From an uncultured Bacteroidales bacterium (GTDB lineage Bacteria; Bacteroidota; Bacteroidia; Bacteroidales; UBA932): 7,115 bases of DNA. Shown piece by piece: positions 1 through 5,907 of the stretch (positions are counted from its first letter, which is position 1; each line of letters begins with the position of its first letter). The notes beneath the pieces were generated by a model that saw nothing but the letters and a program-made list of their open reading frames with translations, did not search any database and had not been told where the DNA came from. A program made the position numbers and the translations under genes. The stretch lies in assembly GCA_946614205.1 (NCBI GenBank), contig CAMOGR010000155.1, positions 1-7,115 of the forward strand. Reading direction: 5' to 3'.

Positions 1-1653
1 ACCTACTCCGTCCCCGTACGGGACTTAAACGGCAAGATAGCCGCGGTGCTCACGGCTGACGTTTCGCTCGACTGGCTGACGGAGCTTATCGGCAACATCG
101 AAATCTACCCCAACGCATTCAGCATGGTCATCAGCCGGGAGGGCCAGATCATGGTCTGCCCCGCGGAGAGCCTGATAATGAAGCATACCGTACACGAAAT
201 TGCCAGCGAGTCCGGGGACAGCGCCGCGATGAAGCAGATAAACCAGGCCATGACTTCCGGGCAGGAAGGCAACATGTCACTGAAAATAAAGGGTAAGAAG
301 AACAACGTCTTCTTCGCGCCCGTGCAGCGGACCGGCTGGTCGATGTCCATCATCATCCCCAACAGCGAAATCTATGGCAAGATACGCAGCATGGCACTGT
401 TCGTACGCCTCCTGCAGATTCTCGGCATCGTGATGCTCATCCTCATCCTGAGGTCTACCATACTCAAGCAGATTGAGTTCGGCAAGATGACGGAGAAGAA
501 GGAGCGCATGGAGAGCGAGCTCAAGATCGGAAGCGCGATTCAGATGTCCATGGTGCCCAAGATTTTCCCTCCGTTCCCCGAGCGCAGCGACCTTGACATG
601 TCGGCGTCGATGATTCCCGCCAAAGAGGTGGGTGGCGACCTGTACGACTTCTACATCAGCGACGAGCGCCTGTATTTCTGCATAGGCGATGTTAGCGGCA
701 AGGGTGTACCCGCCTCGCTGGTCATGGCCATCACGAGGACGCTCTTCCGCACTGTTTCAGCCCACGAAAAGAGCCCTCAGAGGATAGTCACGCAGATGAA
801 CGACAGCATGTCCGACATGAACGAAAACAACATGTTCGTGACATTCTTCTGCGGCATCCTCGACCTGCAGACCGGGCATCTGCGCTACTGCAACGCAGGG
901 CACAACGCTCCCCTCATTCTGACATCGGCTATAGAGACGCTGCCCGTTGAGCCCAACCTGCCTCTCGGCATCATGAAGGGAATGTGCTACAAGGAGCAGG
1001 AAACCGACCTGGCTTACGACGACGCCATATTCCTGTATACCGACGGCATCACCGAGGCCGAAAACGTCAACAACGAACTGTTCGGCGAGACCAGGATGGT
1101 GAATGTCCTTCACACCCGCCGCCCCGCACAGGAGCACCTCGAAAATCTGCAGCAGGCAGTATCCGACTTCGTAGGTACGGCTCCCCAGAGCGACGACCGC
1201 ACGATGCTGTTCATACACTACCTCAACCAGAGCCTGCCCGCGGCCACCGAGCGCCACCTGATACTGCACAACGACGTACAGCAGATTCCCCAGCTTGCGG
1301 AATTCGTGGAAACCATCGCCGATGAGAAGAAACTCGACCAGGGGCTGGCAATGAGCCTCAACCTCGCACTCGAGGAGGCGGTCACCAACGTCATCATGTA
1401 CGCATATCCCGAAGGAGACGGCCTGGTGGACATAGAGGCCATAATCAGGGAGCACACCCTGGAGTTCATCATCTCCGACAGCGGCCAGCCCTTCGACCCC
1501 ACTGCGGCCCCCGAAGCCGACACTTCCCTGTCCCTGGACGACCGTCCAATCGGCGGACTGGGCATATATCTGGTACGGAAACTCATGGATTCCGTACATT
1601 ACCAGCGCCTTGAAGGCAAGAACATCCTCACGCTAATCAAAAAATTACAATAA
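1..1653 (+). CDS. Cache-type membrane sensor with SpoIIE/RsbU phosphatase and RsbW-like kinase domains, 5' partial
   Basis: The reading frame is open to the first base, so 550 C-terminal residues are present (numbered here from the first visible codon) and the N-terminus is missing. The GTG at 46 is internal to the Cache domain and is not the start. Residues 1-120 resemble the end of a periplasmic double-Cache sensor. Residues 131-151 form one hydrophobic membrane helix, followed by a charged helical linker (152-180) with no recognisable HAMP domain. Residues 195-407 are a PP2C/SpoIIE phosphatase with metal-ligand motifs GGDLYD (D213), GDVSGKG (D230), TDGITE (D348) and SDDRT (D398/D399). Residues 415-548 are a GHKL ATPase like RsbW/SpoIIAB, with N-box E459/N463, the DSG motif at D493-G495 and glycine box GGLG at 518-521. 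Inferred role: an envelope signal sets the balance between kinase and phosphatase acting on the STAS protein encoded next, whose ATG overlaps this stop by one base. The ligand is unknown. The family call is secure; catalytic activity of both domains is inferred from intact motifs. Confidence 0.93.
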   Translation, partial: TYSVPVRDLNGKIAAVLTADVSLDWLTELIGNIEIYPNAFSMVISREGQIMVCPAESLIMKHTVHEIASESGDSAAMKQINQAMTSGQEGNMSLKIKGKKNNVFFAPVQRTGWSMSIIIPNSEIYGKIRSMALFVRLLQILGIVMLILILRSTILKQIEFGKMTEKKERMESELKIGSAIQMSMVPKIFPPFPERSDLDMSASMIPAKEVGGDLYDFYISDERLYFCIGDVSGKGVPASLVMAITRTLFRTVSAHEKSPQRIVTQMNDSMSDMNENNMFVTFFCGILDLQTGHLRYCNAGHNAPLILTSAIETLPVEPNLPLGIMKGMCYKEQETDLAYDDAIFLYTDGITEAENVNNELFGETRMVNVLHTRRPAQEHLENLQQAVSDFVGTAPQSDDRTMLFIHYLNQSLPAATERHLILHNDVQQIPQLAEFVETIADEKKLDQGLAMSLNLALEEAVTNVIMYAYPEGDGLVDIEAIIREHTLEFIISDSGQPFDPTAAPEADTSLSLDDRPIGGLGIYLVRKLMDSVHYQRLEGKNILTLIKKLQ

Positions 1654-1955
1654 TGGAAGTATACATCACCAAAGAAGACAATGCGACCGTAGCAAAGCTC
1701 GTAGGACGCCTGGACACCGCCGTATCCCAGGATGTCGCCAAGGCCCTCGAACCCCTTGCCGATGCCGCCGACGGCACAATCATCATCGACTGCTCAGAGT
1801 TGAGCTACATTTCCAGTTCCGGCCTGCGCATCTTCCTGACCATACGCAAGGAGTCTGCAGCAAAGGGCGGCCGTGTAATTGTAAGGAGCCTGCCCGACAG
1901 CATCCGCCAGATATTCATGATGACCGGATTCCTCAACCTTTTCGAAATACATTGA
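1653..1955 (+). CDS. STAS-domain anti-sigma factor antagonist (RsbV/SpoIIAA-like)
   Basis: This 100-residue protein is a single STAS domain, close to the usual length of the SpoIIAA/RsbV family. The signature region is DCSELSYISSSGLR at residues 46-59. Aligning ISSSG with the DSSG of B. subtilis SpoIIAA, where Ser58 is phosphorylated, puts the likely phosphoacceptor at Ser55. The position before it is Ser54 instead of the usual Asp. The downstream MMTGF segment (about 89-93) matches the conserved LFxxxG(L/F) region of the family. In partner switching the unphosphorylated STAS protein binds an RsbW-type kinase or another target, and phosphorylation blocks this. The kinase and phosphatase for it are most simply the two domains of the upstream protein. 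The genes share TAATG, so translation is probably coupled. No Shine-Dalgarno sequence is visible, only an A-rich leader. The output partner is not in the window. Confidence 0.93.
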   Translation: MEVYITKEDNATVAKLVGRLDTAVSQDVAKALEPLADAADGTIIIDCSELSYISSSGLRIFLTIRKESAAKGGRVIVRSLPDSIRQIFMMTGFLNLFEIH

Positions 1956-1959
1956 CATC

Positions 1960-2412
1960 ATGGCATCTATCATCGACCTCATTTCCAGCCAGGTTAACGC
2001 CGTGGCCGGACAGGCCCGGATTCCGGCGGAATCAAAGGACCAGATTCTGGGAGGACTCTCCCAGTCAGTGCTCGGAAGCCTCACCCAGACCGTAGGCCAG
2101 CAGGGCGGAGTTGAACGGATCAAGGAGCTCGTAACCGGCAAGGTGAACGCCGCAGAGTCCCCCGTGACCGCACTTGCGGGCAAACTGTTCAGCAACGACG
2201 TGCTTTCCAAACTCAACCTGGGCAGCGCTGCTGAATCCCTCAAAGGGCTCGTGCCTGCAGTGATGGGCAAGCTCGGCAACATCATCAAGGACCAGGACGG
2301 CGACGGCGACATCGACTTCAACGACCTCATCGCAACCCTCAAGGGAGGTTCAGGCAACAGCATCCTGAACGCAGCCAAGAGCATCCTCGGCGGCATCCTC
2401 GGCGGAAAGTAA
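1960..2412 (+). CDS. Small protein of unknown function with one EF-hand-like calcium-binding loop
   Basis: I do not recognise a named family for this 150-residue protein. It has no signal peptide or membrane helix, so it is probably cytoplasmic. The N-terminal 100 residues are rich in Ala, Gly, Leu, Ser and Gln and look like short amphipathic helices. Residues 111-122 are DQDGDGDIDFND, which fits the 12-residue EF-hand loop: Asp at positions 1, 3 and 5, Gly at 6, Ile at 8, and Asp rather than Glu at 12. Helical segments flank it (about 92-110 and 121-128), as in a helix-loop-helix. The C-terminus is Gly/Ile/Leu-rich (residues 134-150). It starts four bases after the STAS stop and precedes a terminator, so it is the last gene of the signalling operon. 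A calcium-responsive accessory or structural role is conceivable but not shown. A dockerin is unlikely because only one loop is present and there is no export signal. Confidence 0.85.
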   Translation: MASIIDLISSQVNAVAGQARIPAESKDQILGGLSQSVLGSLTQTVGQQGGVERIKELVTGKVNAAESPVTALAGKLFSNDVLSKLNLGSAAESLKGLVPAVMGKLGNIIKDQDGDGDIDFNDLIATLKGGSGNSILNAAKSILGGILGGK

Positions 2413-2434
2413 TCCTGCCCTTACGAATCACAAG

Positions 2435-2460
2435 AAGCCCGGCCTTGGAGCCGGGCTTTT
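2435..2460 (+). terminator. Rho-independent terminator of the signalling operon
   Basis: A perfect 9-bp GC-rich stem (AAGCCCGGC at 2435-2443 with GCCGGGCTT at 2450-2458) encloses a 6-base loop, and the 3' arm runs into TTTT at 2457-2460. It lies 23 bases after the stop of the EF-hand gene. Seen from the minus strand, the same hairpin starts eight bases after the lgt stop, but it is followed by CTTCTTG rather than a clean U-tract. It may therefore serve both convergent units, better on the plus strand. Confidence 0.88.
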
Positions 2461-2465
2461 GCATG

Positions 2466-3353
2466 TCAGTCGTTTATTGATTTGGCGTAATGGGTCTCGG
2501 GCTTTTTGGCCTGGACCGGCTCGGGATGCACCACGGCGGCCGGCACTTTCCTGACGTAGGAATAGATGATGAGGCCGATTCCCAGGATGATGAATGGAAT
2601 GGAAAGCATCTGGCCGATGTTGATGGTGGTGAAGCCGAGGTCGAAGAAAATCTTCGCTTCCTTGACGTATTCGATGACGAACCTCATGCCGAAGCACACA
2701 GTGAAGAAGAGGCCTGTGAGGAAGCCCCTGTTAAGCTTGTGCAGGCGGAACTTGTAGAGGAGCATCATGACGCAGAAGAGGACCATGTAGGTGATGCTCT
2801 CGTACATCTGCGTAGGATGGCGGGGCTCAGTCTCCCCGCGAAGGTCGAACACGACGCCCCAGGGAAGGTCGGTCGGCGGGCCGTAAATCTCTGAGTTGAA
2901 AAGGTTTCCAAGCCTTATCAGTGCTCCGGTTATCGCAACGGCTATCGCCAGGTGGTCCGTAAGCCACAGGTAGTCGAAGTTGTTCTTCTTGCCATAGTGT
3001 ACTGAAAACCACCACATAGCAAGCAGTAGGGCGATTGTGCCGCCGTGACTCGCAAGGCCGCCCTTCCAGGGCATGAAGATTTCCAGGAATCCTGCCCAGG
3101 AGCCAAAGTAATACTCAGGCTGATAGAAAACGCAGTGACCAAGGCGCGCACCGACTATCGTCGCAATCAGCAGGGTGTAGAGAAGGGGGTCGAGCACCTT
3201 CTCGGAGACGCCCTCCCTGCGGAAGAACCAGCGGAAGAGATACCAGCCGATTACGAAGCCGGAGACGAACAGAAGCGAGTACCAGCGGATGCCGAAGCTT
3301 CCGATATGAATGAGCACGGGGTCTACGTGCCAGTGTATTGCAAGAAGTTCCAT
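2466..3353 (-). CDS. lgt: Phosphatidylglycerol--prolipoprotein diacylglyceryl transferase
   Basis: Lgt is the inner-membrane enzyme that moves a diacylglyceryl group from phosphatidylglycerol to the lipobox cysteine of prolipoproteins, the first step of lipoprotein maturation. The 295-residue product is of normal length. About seven hydrophobic segments are visible (near 19-41, 54-76, 94-118, 131-150, 187-200, 211-228 and 244-266). Landmarks are the GGLASHGG motif with His103, the Lgt signature region IRLGNLFNSEIYG (Arg147, Asn150) at 146-158, RHPTQMYE at 178-185, and Arg224 in RFVIEYVKE. These correspond to conserved catalytic or substrate-binding positions of the family. After the last helix there is a roughly 28-residue Pro/Lys-rich hydrophilic tail. 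The ATG start at 3353 sits just downstream of a Bacteroidota-type promoter and leaves a plausible N-terminus. The gene is convergent with the signalling operon and divergent from the efflux operon, and the adaptor lipoprotein of that operon should be one of its substrates. Confidence 0.97.
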   Translation of the reverse strand: MELLAIHWHVDPVLIHIGSFGIRWYSLLFVSGFVIGWYLFRWFFRREGVSEKVLDPLLYTLLIATIVGARLGHCVFYQPEYYFGSWAGFLEIFMPWKGGLASHGGTIALLLAMWWFSVHYGKKNNFDYLWLTDHLAIAVAITGALIRLGNLFNSEIYGPPTDLPWGVVFDLRGETEPRHPTQMYESITYMVLFCVMMLLYKFRLHKLNRGFLTGLFFTVCFGMRFVIEYVKEAKIFFDLGFTTINIGQMLSIPFIILGIGLIIYSYVRKVPAAVVHPEPVQAKKPETHYAKSIND

Positions 3354-3375
3354 ATTCTACATTCAATTCGAGCTC

Positions 3376-3407
3376 CAAATATAGAGTTTTTGAACCTTTA
3401 AAACAAG
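3376..3407 (-). promoter_or_regulatory. Bacteroidota-type promoter for lgt
   Basis: Reading the minus strand, the -7 element TATATTTG (3383 down to 3376) matches the TAnnTTTG consensus exactly. A CTTG (3407 down to 3404), which keeps the TTG of the -33 TTTG element, lies 20 bases upstream, within the usual 19-21 spacing. Transcription would begin near 3369, giving a leader of roughly 16 bases before the ATG at 3353. This is a consensus match only. Confidence 0.7.
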
Positions 3408-3429
3408 CAATAAACAGGTATAATTTTTG
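3397..3429 (+). promoter_or_regulatory. Possible promoter for the efflux operon
   Basis: The AT-rich run at 3419-3429 (TATAATTTTTG) resembles the Bacteroidota -7 element with one extra base, and it also contains a TATAAT hexamer. A poor -33 candidate, TTTA at 3397-3400, lies 20 bases before the TAATTTTTG. The implied start near 3436 would leave a short leader before the ATG at 3458. The match is imperfect, but a promoter is expected here because no plus-strand gene precedes the operon after the terminator at 2460. The element overlaps the minus-strand lgt promoter. Confidence 0.35.
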
Positions 3430-3457
3430 CAGCATAAAGGCGCTCGTTAGTTATTGT

Positions 3458-4876
3458 ATGAAAAATATAGCACTTACGCTGTTGGGCGCCGCCCTCGCGG
3501 CACTCACAGTCCAAGCCCAGGAGGCCCCTGCGGCAATATCGCTTGACGAGGCAATACAGATAGCCCTCAGCGAAAACGCATCAGTCAAGGTGGCAGACCT
3601 TGAAATCGAACGTACAGGCTATGCCCGCAAGGGCACCTACGCCTCCCTGTTCCCCAAAGTCGACGGCACCGGTTCCTACCAGCGTACCATCAAGAAACAA
3701 GTCATGTACATGGACTTCAACTTCGGCGGTGCAGGTGCGGGTGCAGGCAGCGGTGAAGGTTCGCAGGCCGCCGGCGGTTCAGAAGGCAAAGAGCAGGGCG
3801 GCACAGCGGCAAGCAACGGCATCGAGATGGGCCGCTGGAACACCTGGTCCGCAGGCGTAAGCGCCAGCATGCCCCTTGTTAACGCCCAGCTGTGGCAAAG
3901 CCTCCGTATCAGCGACAGTGACGTCGAGCTCGCAGTCGAGAAGGCGCGCGCCTCACGTCTGGAAACCGTCACCCAGGTCAAGAAGGCATACTACACGGCA
4001 CTTCTCGCAAAAGAGGCCTTCAAGGTATACAAGTCGGTGTACGAGAATGCGTTGGAGAACCTCCAGCTCACGGAGAAGAAATACAACGCCCAGCGCGCAT
4101 CCGAGCTCGACCTCACAAGGGCGAAGACTACGCTCGCCAACGCCGTTCCCAACGTGTACGATTCCGAAAACGCCGTGGAGCTCAGCCTGTGGCAGCTCAA
4201 GGCTGTAATGGGAGTAAACCTCGACACCCCCATCGACGTACGCGGGACGATTACCGACTATGCCCCCGAGATGGACGAGGCGTTCGGCCCGGACACCTCC
4301 CTTGACGGCAACTCCACCCTGCGCCAGCTCGCAATCCAGGCGGAACAGCTCGCCGGGACCATCAGGCTGCGCCAGTACGCCAACCTCCCCACCCTCGCGC
4401 TGGCCTTCTCCTACAGCCTCAACGCCATGGCCAACGATTACTCATTCAAGGATTACCGCTGGTCCCCCTATTCGTACGTAGGGTTCAGCCTCAGCATACC
4501 TATTTTCAACGGCGGCAAGCGCTACAACGACATACGCCAGGCCCGCGTGCAGGCCGCAGAGCTCGACATCCAGCGCGCCAACACCGAGCGCCAGCTGCAG
4601 ATTGCGATACGCAGCAGCCTCTCCACCATGGAGACAGCCACCAAGAGCTACGCTTCGGCCAGCAGCGCCGTGGAAACGGCGGAAAAGGCTTACGGCATTG
4701 CCAAACAGTCGTACGAGGTGGGCCGCAGCACCCTCACCGACCTTGGCGACGCCCAGCTCGCGCTCACCCAGTCACGGCTCGGCATCTGCCAGGCCATATT
4801 CAACTACCTGTCGGCCAAGTCCGACCTCGAGGGTACCCTCGGCGCCGACTTCCTCCCCGCTAAAAACGAAGAATAA
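3458..4876 (+). CDS. TolC-family outer-membrane efflux channel
   Basis: This 472-residue protein is an outer-membrane factor that would form the exit duct of the RND pump encoded downstream. The ATG at 3458 is chosen because it begins a clear signal peptide (hydrophobic core at about 4-18, likely cleavage after the VQA at 18-20). An in-frame ATG at 3338 would add 40 residues without signal character and overlap lgt. Two OEP repeats are visible. The first has periplasmic helices at about 28-65, strands at about 70-86 and 126-142, and helices at about 143-228. The second begins near 285, with strands at about 312-324 and 339-352 (ending SIPIFNGG) and long helices at about 354-458 containing YEVGRSTLTDL. 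The unusual part is residues 90-121, a Gly/Ala/Ser/Glu-rich stretch between the first two strands, where an extracellular loop is expected. The corresponding loop of the second repeat is short. The adaptor gene begins two bases after the stop. The substrate cannot be inferred. Confidence 0.93.
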   Translation: MKNIALTLLGAALAALTVQAQEAPAAISLDEAIQIALSENASVKVADLEIERTGYARKGTYASLFPKVDGTGSYQRTIKKQVMYMDFNFGGAGAGAGSGEGSQAAGGSEGKEQGGTAASNGIEMGRWNTWSAGVSASMPLVNAQLWQSLRISDSDVELAVEKARASRLETVTQVKKAYYTALLAKEAFKVYKSVYENALENLQLTEKKYNAQRASELDLTRAKTTLANAVPNVYDSENAVELSLWQLKAVMGVNLDTPIDVRGTITDYAPEMDEAFGPDTSLDGNSTLRQLAIQAEQLAGTIRLRQYANLPTLALAFSYSLNAMANDYSFKDYRWSPYSYVGFSLSIPIFNGGKRYNDIRQARVQAAELDIQRANTERQLQIAIRSSLSTMETATKSYASASSAVETAEKAYGIAKQSYEVGRSTLTDLGDAQLALTQSRLGICQAIFNYLSAKSDLEGTLGADFLPAKNEE

Positions 4877-4878
4877 AT

Positions 4879-5904
4879 ATGAACAGAACCACCACCCTCG
4901 CAGCCGTGCTCCTTCTTCTCGCCGGCTGCTCCAACCAGGGCGCCGGCGGAGCGCAGAACTCCGCAGCGGCGCCTGCAGTGGCAGCAAAGCCGCTGGTCTC
5001 CGTCGTATCGGCAGCATTCGAGAACGTCCCTCAGGCAAGCGTGTACTCGTCTACCGTGCAGGCCAATGTAGTCAACAACATCGCTCCGCAGAGCGGCGGC
5101 CGCATCCAGAAGCTCAACGTGGAAGTGGGCGACTTCGTCTCGAAGGGCCAGATACTCGCAGAAATGGACCGCGTGCAGCTGGAGCAGGCCGAACTCAAGC
5201 TCCGCAACGATGAGACAGAGCTTGAAAGAGTCCGCACCCTGCTCGCCCAGGGAGGCATCTCCCAGGCCGACTTCGAGCAGCTCGAGCTCGCCTGCAACGT
5301 GAGCCGCAGCAGCTTCAGGAACATCGAGGAGAACACGATACTCCGCAGCCCCGTGAGCGGCGTCATAACGGCCCGCAACTACGACCGTGGCGACATGTAC
5401 GCAATGGCCCAGCCCATATATACCGTGCAGCAGATCACCCCCGTAAAGGTGCTCGTAGCCATTTCGGAGACCGAATACACCAAGGTGAAGAAGGGCGACA
5501 AGGTCACCCTCACCGCCGACGCCCTCCCCGGAAAGAGCTTCGAGGGCACCGTGGGAAGGCTCTACCCCACCATGGACGCCGTCACCCACACGTTCAACGT
5601 GGAGGTCGTGGTTCCCAACACCAGGCGTGAGCTCCGTCCCGGCATGTACGTACGCGCCAACGTGAATTTCGGCGACAACCGCAGCATCACCGTTCCCGAC
5701 ACCGCAGTCCTCAAGATGCAGGGCTCCGGCACCCGTACGCTCTTCGTAATCAACGACGAAGGCGTTTCGGAGGTGCGCATGGTGACGCTCGGCCGCCACT
5801 GGGACGGCAAGTACGAGATTCTCTCCGGACTGCAGGAGGGCGACAGAGTGGTATACAAGGGCAACTCCACCCTCAAGGCCGGAGTTGAAGTGGAAATCGG
5901 ATAA
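4879..5904 (+). CDS. RND efflux periplasmic adaptor, membrane-fusion lipoprotein
   Basis: This 341-residue protein belongs to the HlyD/AcrA membrane-fusion family that links an RND pump to the TolC-type channel. The N-terminus is a lipoprotein signal: hydrophobic residues 7-15, then the lipobox LAGC with Cys17, which would be acylated by Lgt. A Gly/Ala-rich spacer (about 18-37) follows. Domains in order are the first half of the lipoyl domain (about 66-99, with GDFVSKGQIL), a short alpha-helical hairpin (about 100-150), the second lipoyl half (about 152-186, with LRSPVSGVI), a beta-barrel (about 188-262, with RPGMYVRA at 253-260), and a membrane-proximal domain to the C-terminus. The hairpin is short compared with that of AcrA. 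The ATG lies two bases after the channel gene's stop, with an A-rich leader and no Shine-Dalgarno sequence, and the pump gene follows after three bases. All three are probably co-transcribed and translationally linked. Confidence 0.95.
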   Translation: MNRTTTLAAVLLLLAGCSNQGAGGAQNSAAAPAVAAKPLVSVVSAAFENVPQASVYSSTVQANVVNNIAPQSGGRIQKLNVEVGDFVSKGQILAEMDRVQLEQAELKLRNDETELERVRTLLAQGGISQADFEQLELACNVSRSSFRNIEENTILRSPVSGVITARNYDRGDMYAMAQPIYTVQQITPVKVLVAISETEYTKVKKGDKVTLTADALPGKSFEGTVGRLYPTMDAVTHTFNVEVVVPNTRRELRPGMYVRANVNFGDNRSITVPDTAVLKMQGSGTRTLFVINDEGVSEVRMVTLGRHWDGKYEILSGLQEGDRVVYKGNSTLKAGVEVEIG

Positions 5905-5907
5905 GCC

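Noticed and set aside
46..48. GTG as a start codon for the sensor gene
   Set aside because: The frame is open upstream to base 1, and those codons read as normal Cache-domain sequence continuous with what follows, so the gene simply begins before the window.
757..1599. A 280-codon open frame on the minus strand opposite the phosphatase/kinase region
   Set aside because: The plus-strand frame has all the SpoIIE and GHKL motifs. The antisense product has none, and no promoter or start context supports it.
1794..2396. A 200-codon minus-strand open frame spanning the STAS and EF-hand genes
   Set aside because: It overlaps two plus-strand genes in an operon arrangement, and its product is a Pro/Ser/Leu-rich translation without recognisable domains.
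2490..2894. A 134-codon plus-strand open frame inside lgt
   Set aside because: The minus strand encodes an intact Lgt here. The plus-strand product is a Glu/His/Asp-rich shadow of membrane-protein codons.
3338..3457. In-frame upstream ATG that would extend the channel protein by 40 residues
   Set aside because: It overlaps the start of lgt, lies upstream of the candidate promoter and would bury the signal peptide; the ATG at 3458 gives a proper signal sequence.
3725..3820. Possible tandem DNA repeat or CRISPR-like array in the glycine-rich part of the channel gene
   Set aside because: The resemblance is only short GGT/GCA-type codon runs, with no regular repeat-spacer structure; it is coding low-complexity sequence.
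4602..5213. A 203-codon plus-strand frame across the channel/adaptor junction
   Set aside because: It is out of frame with two well-supported genes and gives an Arg/Pro/Ser-rich translation typical of a shifted GC-rich frame.
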